From Duncaniella muris (lineage in GTDB: Bacteria; Bacteroidota; Bacteroidia; Bacteroidales; Muribaculaceae), in contig NZ_PUEC01000013.1 in the NCBI RefSeq assembly GCF_003024805.1, positions 29,063 through 93,062 on the forward strand: a stretch of DNA of 64,000 nucleotides, written 5' to 3'. The position numbers and the translations under genes are program-made. The notes beneath the pieces are model-generated. The model ran no database searches and was not told the DNA's origin. It worked only from the letters and a program-made list of their open reading frames with translations. Shown piece by piece: positions 17,341-26,280 of the stretch (position 1 is its first letter; every line of letters begins with the position of its first letter).

Positions 17341-18293
17341 TTCAGACCTTCAAGGAGACGTTTGATGACCACTTGGGCGGATATTTCGCGGTTGGCGGCT
17401 TCCGGAATGACTATGCTGCGGTCTGACTCGATGACATCGTCGGTCACGATCATGTTGCGGCGCACCGGGAGGCAGTGCATGAAGAAGGCGTTGTCTGTCA
17501 GGGCCATCTTTTCGCTGTCGACAGTCCATGCGCGGTCGGTCGAAAGTATCTTGCCGTAGTTCGGATCGGCGTAGGCCGACCAGTTTTTGGCATAGACGAA
17601 GTCTGCGCCTTCAAGGGCTTTTCGCTGGTCATATTCCACGCGGGCTTTGCCCACGAATTCAGGGGCAAGCTCATAGCCTTCAGGATGCGTGATTACAAAT
17701 TCATAGTCAGTGGCGTTCATCCATTCTGCGAAGGAGTTGGGGACGGCCTGCGGAAGCGCGCGCGGATGCGGCGCCCAGGTCATTACCACCTTGGGGCGCT
17801 CCTTGGTCTTGAACTCTTCTATGGTGATGAGGTCGGCGAAGCTCTGGAGCGGGTGGCGGGTGGCTGCCTCCATGCTGAATACGGGGCGGCCGGAGTAGCG
17901 GATGAACTGGTTGATCACTCTCTCCTCATAGTCTTCGGCCTTGTCTTTGAGACCGGCGAACGAACGGACCCCGATGATGTCGCAGTAGGAGCCCATCACG
18001 GGGATGGCTTCGAGAAGATGCTCGGCCTTGTCTCCGTCCATGATTACTCCGCGTTCGGTTTCGAGTTTCCATGCTCCCTGGTTGACGTCGAGGACTATGA
18101 CGTTCATGCCCAGATTCATGGCGGCTTTCTGGGTGCTCAGGCGGGTGCGCAGACTGGAGTTGAAGAAGATCATCATCAGGGTCTTGTCGCGTCCGAGTTC
18201 TTTGAATCCGAAACGGTTGGCTTTGATTTCGAGTGCCTCTTTGACTGCGAGGTCAAGAGGGCCTATGTCTGTGACGTTAGTGAAGTGGTGCAT
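17337..18293 (-). CDS. argF': N-succinylornithine/N-acetylornithine carbamoyltransferase
   Basis: 318-residue transcarbamylase of the ArgF' group described in Bacteroides and Xanthomonas, which carbamoylates N-acylornithine and not free ornithine. The carbamoyl-phosphate site is seen as FFNSSLRTRLS (residues 43-53), and the family's WAPHPRALPQAVPNSFAEW and HCLPVRR motifs are complete. Bacteroides fragilis enzyme uses succinylornithine, and from memory a Pro at residue 90 sets that specificity while Xanthomonas has Glu; here residue 90 in MDGDKAEHLL is Ala. The gene is 3 bp from argD and overlaps argB by 4 bp. Confidence 0.93.
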   Translation of the reverse strand: MHHFTNVTDIGPLDLAVKEALEIKANRFGFKELGRDKTLMMIFFNSSLRTRLSTQKAAMNLGMNVIVLDVNQGAWKLETERGVIMDGDKAEHLLEAIPVMGSYCDIIGVRSFAGLKDKAEDYEERVINQFIRYSGRPVFSMEAATRHPLQSFADLITIEEFKTKERPKVVMTWAPHPRALPQAVPNSFAEWMNATDYEFVITHPEGYELAPEFVGKARVEYDQRKALEGADFVYAKNWSAYADPNYGKILSTDRAWTVDSEKMALTDNAFFMHCLPVRRNMIVTDDVIESDRSIVIPEAANREISAQVVIKRLLEGLK

Positions 18294-18296
18294 TTT

Positions 18297-19448
18297 TCAG
18301 GAAGGTTTTTTAGTTGTGAGTACTTGGCGGAATGCATCGATGAAGCGGCGCGAGTGGGAGCGCGGCAGGCAGAGGGCTGGGAGCAGACGCACGGTGTGTT
18401 CGCCGGCTCCTCCGGTGAAGATACGGTGTTCGAAGAGCAGGCGCTTGCGGATTTCCGATGCCGAGCCTTTGATCTCGATGCCGATCATGAGTCCGCGGCC
18501 GCGGATTTCGGTGATTTCGTCACACTCGGTGGCCAGGCGGCGCAGCTCTTCCATCAGATATTCGCCTTCGGCGGCGGCGTTGGCTATCATGGCCTCGCCT
18601 TCAAGAGCATCGATCACGGCAATGGCGGCTACGCAGGCAAGGTGGTTGCCTCCGAAGGTGGTGCCGAGCATTCCTTTGACCGCAGGGATCGATGGAGAGA
18701 TGAGCACCGCGCCCATCGGGAAGCCGTTGGCTATGCCTTTGGCGCAGGTGATGATGTCAGGGCGGATGCCGGTGTACTGGTGGGCGAAGAAGCGTCCGGT
18801 GCGGCCGTAGCCCGACTGGATTTCATCAAGTATGAGCAGAGTGCCGGTGGCTGTGCAGAGTTCGCGCAGGCGGCGCATGAAGTCGTCATCGACCATGCGG
18901 ATACCTGCCACTCCCTGGATGCCTTCAATGATCACTCCGGCAAATTCGCCGGTGGCGAGAAGACGCTCCGTGGCCTTGATGTCGTTGAGCGGGGCGAAGA
19001 CCACATTCTCAGTCGAATTGAAGGGTGCCTGAATCTTGGGATTGTCAGTTGCGGCTACGGCTCCGGATGTGCGGCCGTGGAATGCGCGGTCAAAGGCGAG
19101 GATCTTGCGGCGTCCGGTGTGGAACGAGGCGAGTTTCATCGCGTTTTCGTTAGCCTCGGCTCCGGAGTTGCAGAGAAAGAGGGCATAGTCATCGTAGCCG
19201 GAGATGCGTCCCAGTCGGTCGGCGAATTTCTGCTGGAGGGAGTTCTGCACGGAGTTAGAGTAGAAACCCAGACGGCTTACCTGGTCGGAAATGGCCGACA
19301 CATAGAGCGGATGGGCGTGGCCCACAGAGATCACGGCGTGGCCTCCGTAGAGGTCGAGATATTCCGTGCCGTCGGCTGTATAGACATGGCAGCCGAGTCC
19401 TTTGACCGGTTCGATGTCATATAGTGAATATACGTCGAAGAGATTCAT
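18297..19448 (-). CDS. argD: Acetylornithine (succinylornithine) aminotransferase
   Basis: 383-residue class III PLP aminotransferase that transfers the amino group of glutamate to N-acylglutamate semialdehyde. The PLP aspartate is in LLILDEIQSGYGRTG and the Schiff-base lysine is about K237 in ITCAKGIANGFPMGA. LFLCNSGAEANENAMKLA is the usual cofactor-phosphate loop. Length and motifs are normal. The gene lies between argC (87 bp upstream) and argF' (3 bp downstream) in the leftward operon. Confidence 0.94.
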   Translation of the reverse strand: MNLFDVYSLYDIEPVKGLGCHVYTADGTEYLDLYGGHAVISVGHAHPLYVSAISDQVSRLGFYSNSVQNSLQQKFADRLGRISGYDDYALFLCNSGAEANENAMKLASFHTGRRKILAFDRAFHGRTSGAVAATDNPKIQAPFNSTENVVFAPLNDIKATERLLATGEFAGVIIEGIQGVAGIRMVDDDFMRRLRELCTATGTLLILDEIQSGYGRTGRFFAHQYTGIRPDIITCAKGIANGFPMGAVLISPSIPAVKGMLGTTFGGNHLACVAAIAVIDALEGEAMIANAAAEGEYLMEELRRLATECDEITEIRGRGLMIGIEIKGSASEIRKRLLFEHRIFTGGAGEHTVRLLPALCLPRSHSRRFIDAFRQVLTTKKPS

Positions 19449-19535
19449 CTTTTTTCAGAGAAATGATTTTTTGAACGGGAGAGTGTGGTAGCAAAAAAGG
19501 TCGAGTGTCAGAGAGCAGCCAAAGCGGTGAACGCA

Positions 19536-20498
19536 TCAGAATGCCGAGGGCTTCAGCCGCAGGCCGCAGTCTTCGGGCAGACCGCAGATGAGATTGAAAT
19601 TCTGCACGGCCTGGCCGGAGGCTCCTTTCAGAAGATTGTCAATGGCGGAGATTATCAGCAGCTTCGAGCCGTGTTTTTCAAGCGAGATCAGCGCCTTGTT
19701 GGTGTTGACCACCTGCTTGAGGTCGACCGGACGGTCTGACACATGGGTGAATGCGGCTCCGGCATAGAAATCCTTGTAGATGCGGGTGGCTTCTTCGATT
19801 GAAAGATCGGTGTCGATATAGGTCATGGCGAAGATGCCTCTTGCGAAGTCACCGCGCACGGGTATGAAGCTGATCTCTGCGTCGAAGCCGGGCTGGAGCT
19901 GACGGAGTGTCTGGCGTATTTCGGCCAGATGCTGGTGTTCGAATGCCTTGTAGACCGAAAGGTTGTCGGTGCGCCAGCTGAAGTGGGTGGTGGCTCCCGG
20001 TTTCACGCCTGCGCCTGTCGATCCGGTGATGCCGGTGACGTGGATCTCGCCGCCGAGCCGTCCGGCTGCGGCGAGGGGGAGCAGGGCGGTCTGGATCGCT
20101 GTGGCGAAGCAGCCGGGATTGGCTATGAGCGATGCCTCGCGGATGGCTTCGCGCTTGGCTTCGGGGAGTCCGTAGGTGTAGCCTTCGCTCTCGTCGCGGT
20201 AGTCCTGGGCGAGGTCCACCACTTTCAGGCCTTCGGGGCGTTCGTTTTCCTCCCAGAACTTGCGGCTGAAGCCGTGGCCCTGGCAGAGGAAGAGCACGTC
20301 GACCGCGTTGAGATCATAGCTGTCAGAGAAGTGCAGGTCGCAATCGCCGGTCAGACCTTCGTGGATCTCGCAGACCGGGCGGCCGGCATTGCTGGTGGAA
20401 TGTATGAATACAATCTGAGCCTCCGGATGATTGATCAGGAGGCGGAGGAGTTCGCCGGCTGTGTAGCCGGCTCCTCCTATGATTCCTATTTTTTTCAT
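19536..20498 (-). CDS. argC: N-acetyl-gamma-glutamyl-phosphate reductase
   Basis: 320-residue NADPH-dependent reductase forming N-acylglutamate semialdehyde. The Rossmann motif IGGAGYTAGELLRLL opens the protein, and the catalytic cysteine is in LIANPGCFATA (about residue 133). The later HQHLAEI and FIPVRGDFARGI motifs hold the other active-site residues. Length matches the type-1 short ArgC. Downstream of argG by only 4 bp. Confidence 0.95.
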   Translation of the reverse strand: MKKIGIIGGAGYTAGELLRLLINHPEAQIVFIHSTSNAGRPVCEIHEGLTGDCDLHFSDSYDLNAVDVLFLCQGHGFSRKFWEENERPEGLKVVDLAQDYRDESEGYTYGLPEAKREAIREASLIANPGCFATAIQTALLPLAAAGRLGGEIHVTGITGSTGAGVKPGATTHFSWRTDNLSVYKAFEHQHLAEIRQTLRQLQPGFDAEISFIPVRGDFARGIFAMTYIDTDLSIEEATRIYKDFYAGAAFTHVSDRPVDLKQVVNTNKALISLEKHGSKLLIISAIDNLLKGASGQAVQNFNLICGLPEDCGLRLKPSAF

Positions 20499-20502
20499 CG
20501 GC

Positions 20503-21714
20503 TTACTCCTCGGCTCCGTTGCGTTTCTGCACGTTGTGATAGATCTTCATCTGGTTGCCGAGGATCTTGGTGAATCCTTTGACATCATCGGCGCTCCAGG
20601 CCTTGTTGACCTCGCCGTATTCGCCGAAGTCGGTCTTCATGAGGTCGAAGGGTGAGTCTACGCCTACAAGGGTGTAGCTGTAGGGGCGGAGGATGATCTC
20701 TACAGTGCCGCTGACGTTGCGCTGAGAGTTTTCAAGGAAGGCCTCCATGTCGCGCATGACGGGTTCGAGATACTGCGACTCGTGGAGGAACATGCCGTAC
20801 CATGTGCCGATCTGGTCTTTCCAGTACTGCTGCCACTTGGTCAGGGTGTGTTTTTCGAGCATCTTGTGGGCTGCGATGATTAGGATCGGGCCTGCGGCCT
20901 CGAAGCCTACGCGGCCTTTGATGCCTATGATGGTGTCGCCGATGTGCATGTCGCGGCCTATGCCGTAGCGGGCGCCGAGGCGTTCCACTTCGCGGATGGC
21001 GTCGATCTTGTCGGCGTAAGTCTTGCCGTTGACAGCCGAGATCTCACCCTTTTCAAAGGTGATGGTCATGTGTTCCTCGCCTTTTTCGGTGATCTGGCTG
21101 GGATATGCGCTTTCGGGGAGAGTCTGCTCTGAGTGGAGAGTCTCTTTGCCGCCTATGCTGGTGCCCCAGAGGCCCTTGTTGATGGAATATTCCATCTTCT
21201 TGAAATCGGCCTCGATGCCGTGTTTCTTCAGATAGTCGATCTCATACTCGCGGGTGAGAGTCATGTCGCGGGTCGGGGTGATGATCTCGATTTCGGGGGC
21301 GAGGATCTGGAATGTGAGGTCGAAACGCACCTGGTCGTTTCCGGCGCCTGTCGAGCCGTGGGCCACGGCATCGGCTCCGATCTTCTTGGCGTATTCGATG
21401 ATGGCGATAGCCTGGAAGATGCGTTCTGACGACACGCTGATGGGATAGGTGCCGTTGCGCAGTACGTTGCCTGCTATCATATATCTGATGCTCTTGTCAT
21501 AGTAGTCGCCGGTGACGTCAAGAGATGCATGAGATGCGGCGCCCAGGCGCAGAGCTTTTTCTTCGATGGTCTTCAGTTCCTCGTCAGAGAATCCGCCGGT
21601 GTTGGCGATTGCGGTGTGCACTTCATAACCGAGGTCTTCTGAAAGATATTTTGCAGCGAATGACGTGTCGAGACCGCCACTGAAGGCTAAAACCACTTTT
21701 TTCTTCTTTTCCAT
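20503..21714 (-). CDS. argG: Argininosuccinate synthase
   Basis: 403-residue ATP-dependent ligase joining citrulline and aspartate. The PP-loop AFSGGLDTSF is at residues 10-19, and HGSTGAGNDQVRFDL marks the substrate site. Other family features include the EAD-like EIDYLKKHGIEAD and KGRVGFEAAGP segments. It is the second gene of the operon after the GNAT protein (111 bp gap) and is followed at 4 bp by argC. Confidence 0.96.
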   Translation of the reverse strand: MEKKKKVVLAFSGGLDTSFAAKYLSEDLGYEVHTAIANTGGFSDEELKTIEEKALRLGAASHASLDVTGDYYDKSIRYMIAGNVLRNGTYPISVSSERIFQAIAIIEYAKKIGADAVAHGSTGAGNDQVRFDLTFQILAPEIEIITPTRDMTLTREYEIDYLKKHGIEADFKKMEYSINKGLWGTSIGGKETLHSEQTLPESAYPSQITEKGEEHMTITFEKGEISAVNGKTYADKIDAIREVERLGARYGIGRDMHIGDTIIGIKGRVGFEAAGPILIIAAHKMLEKHTLTKWQQYWKDQIGTWYGMFLHESQYLEPVMRDMEAFLENSQRNVSGTVEIILRPYSYTLVGVDSPFDLMKTDFGEYGEVNKAWSADDVKGFTKILGNQMKIYHNVQKRNGAEE

Positions 21715-21825
21715 AATATTGAATCTATTGGATTAGGGGGGATGATGTTGTTAAATTTGAGTATTGTCGGCGGGAGAGCGCCGGAGAGGGGAGATGGGGC
21801 CCTGCAGGCTCTCGCGCGGAGGAGA

Positions 21826-22443
21826 TTATTTCAGGTGGAGCAACTTTTTGACGCGGTTGTGCAGCCACATTACGTAGGGGGCTCGCTTGGAAGGCCGTTC
21901 GAGCTTGGCTTTGGGGTCATAGAGCATGCCTGTGCAGAGACACATGCGGCGGTTGTTGCGCTGGAGTATGTCATAGTTGACACAGCCCTTGCATCCGGCC
22001 CAGAATTCCTCGTCGTCAGTAAGTTCCGAGAAGGTGACGGGCTTGTAGCCCATCTGTGAATTTAACTTCATCACCGGCAGAGAAGTGGTGATACTGAACA
22101 GTTTGGCGAACGGGAAGCGGAGGCGGGCAAGTTCGAATGTCTTGGCCTTGATTCGTGCTGCGAGCCCCAATCGTCGGAATTCCGGATCGACGATAAGGCC
22201 TGAAGTGGCCACATAATCACCATGTTCCCAGCTCTCAATGTAACTGAAGCCGATGAGACGGTCATCACAGAGAGCAACGACAGCCTTCCCCGAACGTATC
22301 TTCTGTGCGATATATTCAGGTGTGCGGCGGGCTATGCCGGTGCCGCGCTGAAGGGCTGATTCATAGATTAGGGTGACAATCTGCTCGGCATATTTTGTAT
22401 GCTCTTCTTCGGCAAAGATCACCTTTATCTGATCATTGTTCAT
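21826..22443 (-). CDS. GNAT acyltransferase, probable N-acylglutamate synthase
   Basis: 205-residue GNAT-fold protein. The acyl-CoA loop is IVDPEFRRLGLAARI (about residues 86-100), followed by a cysteine-containing C-terminal segment (GCKGCVNYDIL, RRMCLCTGM) not found in ordinary GNATs. Its position as first gene of an operon with argG, argC, argD, argF', argB, argE and argH, and the absence of argJ or classical argA, points to the missing N-acylglutamate synthase; I recall that an equivalent Bacteroides thetaiotaomicron gene next to argG was given such a role from mutant fitness data. Whether acetyl-CoA or succinyl-CoA is used cannot be read here. A -7 element stands 48 bp upstream. Confidence 0.75.
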   Translation of the reverse strand: MNNDQIKVIFAEEEHTKYAEQIVTLIYESALQRGTGIARRTPEYIAQKIRSGKAVVALCDDRLIGFSYIESWEHGDYVATSGLIVDPEFRRLGLAARIKAKTFELARLRFPFAKLFSITTSLPVMKLNSQMGYKPVTFSELTDDEEFWAGCKGCVNYDILQRNNRRMCLCTGMLYDPKAKLERPSKRAPYVMWLHNRVKKLLHLK

Positions 22444-22490
22444 CTAACTGCTATAAATAAATACTTTTTTGAAAAATAATAAAATGTCTG

Positions 22491-22498
22491 CAAAAGTA
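22491..22498 (-). promoter_or_regulatory. -7 element of the arginine operon
   Basis: TACTTTTG on the minus strand, 48 bp upstream of the first arg gene. No well-spaced -33 TTTG and no convincing ArgR operator were recognised in the AT-rich leader. Confidence 0.5.
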
Positions 22499-22577
22499 CG
22501 AAATTAATGTCAAATTATTTGCAATATCAGATGAGAAATGTGGAAATATAAATGAATTTTGTCTGAAATTCAGGAAA

Positions 22578-22612
22578 ATTAAAAATCCCATCCGGCATTA
22601 CCACCGGATGGG
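22578..22612 (-). terminator. Terminator after the susD remnant
   Basis: Perfect 9-bp stem CCCATCCGG/CCGGATGGG (22587-22595 and 22604-22612), followed in the leftward direction by a U-rich stretch (reverse of 22578-22586). It separates the GH28/susD remnant from the arginine operon promoter. Confidence 0.85.
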
Positions 22613-22657
22613 ACGTGTATAGATTCCGTCTGTCAGACTGCCTGAGGGGGCAGTCGC

Positions 22658-22918
22658 TTACTGCTGGGGAGAGTCTTTGGTCCAGTTTTCAGGCTCGATG
22701 TTGTAGTTGATCAGCTTGTTGTAGTCGGTCTCCTTGTTGGGGATGCAGATACACCAGTTGTTCTTTCCGGTGCGGCTGTATGATCCGCCGGTCGATCCGG
22801 AGCCGGCGAGGGTCGGATGCCAGTTGCCTCCCTCGCTCCAGCTTTTTCTTACCATGTCGACGTTCCAGCGCTTCTGGTCGAAGAAGTGGCGTCCTTCGCC
22901 CCAGATCAGATGAATGCG
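22658..22918 (-). pseudogene. SusD/RagB C-terminal fragment
   Basis: The leftward frame reads RIHLIWGEGRHFFDQKRW and continues to YNIEPENWTKDSPQQ and a stop, 80-some residues that match the extreme C-terminus of SusD-type lipoproteins (GEGxRFFDxKRW followed by an aromatic-rich loop and the I-P-x-x-E-T region). Nothing upstream of about 22918 in this frame is SusD-like: the sequence passes directly into the 3' end of the GH28 gene (stop at 22934-22932). The first ATG in frame (22855) lies inside the domain, so this is a deletion remnant and not a small gene. It keeps its own terminator at 22578-22612. The missing SusC/SusD pair suggests a decayed pectin or related utilisation locus. Confidence 0.8.
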
Positions 22919-22931
22919 AATTTTGCGCCTC

Positions 22932-24344
22932 TTACTTCTTGTCTTTGATGAATTTTACATTTTTGGTAGTCACCGATGCTGTCGCGCTGTCGATTTCAGT
23001 TGCGTTGGCTGTATATATAAAGGTGGAGTTTTCTACCGTGATGTCATGAACGCAGTTGAGGCCGGCGATTCCGCTTGCGGCTATGGCGGTGGCGGTGCCA
23101 CGGCAGATCACGTCTGAAATATGGATGTCAGTGAATTCGGGGACCTTCACCATTTCCTGTGGTCTGACTGTGTCGCTGTCTTTCGATCCGGCGGGGCGGT
23201 CGGCGTAGTTGCATTCAAAGATTATGGCTTCGGCCTGGATGTCGGCCATCATGATGCCGCTTATGTAGATGTCTTCGGTCTTGCCGCCACGGCCCACAGC
23301 GCTTTTGAAACGCAGACCGGTGTCGGTTCCGGAGAAAGTCGAGTTGCGTACCACTATGCGTTTCATGCCGCAGATATCTTCGCTGCCGATCACGAAGCCG
23401 CCGTGGGCGTGGTAGACGGTGTTGTCCTGCAGGAGTATGTCTTCACAGCCATTGACGAGTGCTTTGGGCTTGTATTCGCCGCTTTTCATGCAGAGGCCGT
23501 CATCGCCGGCATCGACCGTGCAGTTGACCACGAGAGCCTGGTGACAGTCGCTAAGGTCTATTGCATCGCCGTTCTGGGCGTTCCAGGGACAGCGGACTGT
23601 GATGCCGTCAATGATTATGTTGCGGCTGTTGAAGGGGTGGACGTGGAATTTCGGGGCATTCTGGAAAGTGACTCCGGAGAGCAGCACGTTCTCGCAGTTG
23701 TTTATGCGGAAGAGGTCGTTGCGCTTTTTCTCCTGTTTCTCAGGGGTGTCTGCTACGTCGGGATAGCCTGATTTCAGTTCCCAGGGATACCAGAGCGAGC
23801 CGTTCTGGCGTTCAACGCCGCCCATTTTGCGGAAGCGTTTCCACTCCACGTCGCTGACCTTGGAGCGTTTCACCGGGCGCCACTGCGCGCCGTTGCCGTC
23901 AAGGGTGCCGAGTCCGGTGATGCTGATGTTGCGGCAGCGGTTGGCGCTGATGCAGGCGCGTACGCGCGATGCTTTGGGGTTGGAGTCGACGTAAAGTGCC
24001 TTGTCAGGCGAGAAATAAAGTATGGCGTTGCGCTCCAGATGGAGGTCCACACCGCTCTTGAGTTCGATCGGGCCGGTGAGCCATACACCCTGGGGGATTA
24101 CGAGATGACCGCCGCCGGCCTGTGAGAGCTCATCGATGGCTTTCTGTATTATGTCGGTGTTGAGTGTGGTTCCGTCACCGGTGGCTCCGCGTTCGGCAAG
24201 GTTCACGCTGCGGTCGGCTATGGCGAACGGTTCTACCTGACGGACTTCCACAGGCATATCTTTATAATAGGTGCTGTACTGAGCTTGGACTCCTGATGTG
24301 GCGCAAGCGAGAAGCGCCAGCAGTGTCATTGCGAATTTTTTCAT
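22932..24344 (-). CDS. Glycoside hydrolase family 28 (polygalacturonase-like), exported
   Basis: 470-residue beta-helix enzyme. The signal peptide MKKFAMTLLALLACATSGVQA (cleavage after QA) fixes the start at 24344. The helix entry motif ATGDGTTLNTDIIQKAID is typical of GH28, and the active-site pattern is seen as GDAIDLSD, DAGDDGLCMKSG and HGGFVIGSE, giving the acidic residues and His of inverting polygalacturonases. The expected role is hydrolysis of galacturonan or rhamnogalacturonan chains. It lies 31 bp downstream of the barrel-protein gene on the same strand, and its 3' end abuts the susD fragment. Confidence 0.9.
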   Translation of the reverse strand: MKKFAMTLLALLACATSGVQAQYSTYYKDMPVEVRQVEPFAIADRSVNLAERGATGDGTTLNTDIIQKAIDELSQAGGGHLVIPQGVWLTGPIELKSGVDLHLERNAILYFSPDKALYVDSNPKASRVRACISANRCRNISITGLGTLDGNGAQWRPVKRSKVSDVEWKRFRKMGGVERQNGSLWYPWELKSGYPDVADTPEKQEKKRNDLFRINNCENVLLSGVTFQNAPKFHVHPFNSRNIIIDGITVRCPWNAQNGDAIDLSDCHQALVVNCTVDAGDDGLCMKSGEYKPKALVNGCEDILLQDNTVYHAHGGFVIGSEDICGMKRIVVRNSTFSGTDTGLRFKSAVGRGGKTEDIYISGIMMADIQAEAIIFECNYADRPAGSKDSDTVRPQEMVKVPEFTDIHISDVICRGTATAIAASGIAGLNCVHDITVENSTFIYTANATEIDSATASVTTKNVKFIKDKK

Positions 24345-24375
24345 GGAGATTTGATATTTGTTTAGAATTGTGTGG

Positions 24376-26208
24376 TCAGAATTTGAGTGATGCGCCAATC
24401 ATGAAGCGGATGCCCTGCGAGTAGCGGTCGCCTATGCGGTAGTAGCGGCGGTTGAGCAGATTTTCTCCGCCGGCGAAGATGGAGAGGGCGTCGGTGGCGG
24501 CATAGGAGGCTCCGAGCGAAAGGTCTGACACGCAGCCAAGCGACCGGGCCTGAGGCGAGTAGACCTGAAGATCTCCGGTAGCGCCGGAGAGATTGTGGGC
24601 CATGCCGTAGCAGCGGCGTCCGGCGCGGAACTGCCAGCCGAGAGTGATCTGCAGGGGTGTCAGTGGGCGGAGCTTGAGTTCGGCGTTGACCACGTGGCGG
24701 GCACGGTCGCGCCATTCATAGAAGCTGTTGTCATAGTCATTGGGCGCTGTCTCGTAGCTGATGCGGGCCGAGAGCTGCTTGCGGTAGTCGTAGCCGACGG
24801 CGGCACCGCCATGCCAGGCCGAAAGATCGATGCGGTCAAAGACTGCGCCTCCGAGATAGCTGTCGGCTACCACGGGCATGAGCCAGTCATTTGCCTTGGC
24901 ATATCCTCCGAAGAATTCGAGGTAGGCACCGAAGAAGGGGCCCACGGTCACGCGCCCGTCAAGAGCATAGGGTATGTGTGATTGCGAATAGGCCATCGAG
25001 GAGTTGAGGTAAGGGGTCACGTCATAGAGCGACGAGAGCTGATTGAGGTCGGAGCCTCCGTGAGCCTTGATTTCGAAGCCCACTATCTGCGAGGGTGTCC
25101 AGGCCAGGGAGGCTTCGGGGGCTATGTGGAAGACGCGGCCGTTGTTGATGCTGACATCCACCTGCGCGCCGATGCGGGCTTTGACCGTGGCCGACGAGTA
25201 GTCGAGATGGGGGGTCAGGGCTATCAGGCCGACTGTCGAGCCGTCTTTGGCTGAGTAGTCGCCGTAGGAAAGATAAGGGTAGCGGGGACTCAGATGGCTG
25301 CCGGTGTGCAGGAAGTCTGCGTCAGCGTCAAGTCCGAGCGATGTGTTGTCGCCGAACGAGAGCTTGCCGGTGAGCGATGCGCCGAAGAGGTTCTGGCGTA
25401 CGGGTGATTCGCCGGGCACGGCGTAGACCTCGGTCTGGCCGGGTGCAGGCGAGTCTGCCGCGCCGGTCTGGCCTGGAGTGAAGATGTGGATGGGGAAGTC
25501 TGTCTCAGGTACAGATGAGATGAAGTGTAGCCTCTGCGGTGCATTTGAGTTGTAGAAGCCGAAATGACGGTAGCGGAGGGCTGCGGTCCAGTCGAGGCCT
25601 TGTGCCCGCGAAGTGTAAAGGGCCGAAAGGTTGAAACGGCTGATGCTTTGCGAGAATGAGTCCCAGGCAGAGGGGATGGTGTGATAGCCGTAGGTGTAGT
25701 CCACGCCGGCATTGAGAAACGATTTGCTTCCGATGGCCTGATGGAGGTCTACGCCGAGTGATGCGCTGTGGTCACGCCAGTATTCCTTACGCTCGTCTGT
25801 TTTCTGTGTGTAGATGTCACCGTCATACTGCCCCCAGGCGCTCAGGCGGGTGCGGTCGGTGTCGAGAATGCGGTAACCGGCCGAGAAGGCTCCGTTGAAG
25901 AGCGGAGCGCCGAGGCCGAGGGCCACATAGCCGCGGTAGGGCGACGAGAAGAGGTTTTCGCCATAGGCCACAGGCTCAAGAGTCGAGATGGCGTTGGGCA
26001 CACGGGTGGTGACCACGCGATTGCTGAATGCCAGTTGCGGTTTGCTGACGGCTGGCAGCTGAAGGGTGGGGAGTATTGTGATGCGGGCCGCGTCGCGCTT
26101 GACCGGGACTATCTCCTGCTCTACGTTGATTTCCTTGTGGAGCCCCTGGCCGAAGAGCGGGGTGCCGAGTGCGAGGCAGAGTGAAAATATGGTTGATCGT
26201 GTATTCAT
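24376..26208 (-). CDS. Outer-membrane beta-barrel, TonB-receptor-like without plug
   Basis: 610-residue exported protein. A signal peptide (1-20, ending FGQ) is followed by about 70 residues with EINVEQEIVPVKRDA, then a long series of alternating aromatic/polar strands, and the last residues (GDRYSQGIRFMIGASLKF) form a typical C-terminal barrel strand ending in Phe. No TonB-receptor plug (DEVVV-like or plug motifs) is seen, so the barrel resembles the receptor family only in its C-terminal half. It is 72 bp downstream of the TPR gene on the same strand; the pairing of a 1000-residue TPR protein and such a barrel recurs in Bacteroidales, from memory. Substrate is unknown. Confidence 0.7.
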   Translation of the reverse strand: MNTRSTIFSLCLALGTPLFGQGLHKEINVEQEIVPVKRDAARITILPTLQLPAVSKPQLAFSNRVVTTRVPNAISTLEPVAYGENLFSSPYRGYVALGLGAPLFNGAFSAGYRILDTDRTRLSAWGQYDGDIYTQKTDERKEYWRDHSASLGVDLHQAIGSKSFLNAGVDYTYGYHTIPSAWDSFSQSISRFNLSALYTSRAQGLDWTAALRYRHFGFYNSNAPQRLHFISSVPETDFPIHIFTPGQTGAADSPAPGQTEVYAVPGESPVRQNLFGASLTGKLSFGDNTSLGLDADADFLHTGSHLSPRYPYLSYGDYSAKDGSTVGLIALTPHLDYSSATVKARIGAQVDVSINNGRVFHIAPEASLAWTPSQIVGFEIKAHGGSDLNQLSSLYDVTPYLNSSMAYSQSHIPYALDGRVTVGPFFGAYLEFFGGYAKANDWLMPVVADSYLGGAVFDRIDLSAWHGGAAVGYDYRKQLSARISYETAPNDYDNSFYEWRDRARHVVNAELKLRPLTPLQITLGWQFRAGRRCYGMAHNLSGATGDLQVYSPQARSLGCVSDLSLGASYAATDALSIFAGGENLLNRRYYRIGDRYSQGIRFMIGASLKF

Positions 26209-26280
26209 TGTTGCTTTGAGTCTGAAATGAATGGGTGGTGAAGGGTGGTGATGGTTCGTGGCAGCTTCCTGCTGTCAGGT

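Noticed and set aside
17475..19424. 649-codon frame antisense to argF' and argD
   Set aside because: A long shadow caused by codon bias of the real genes; the translation has no domain resemblance and no start signal.
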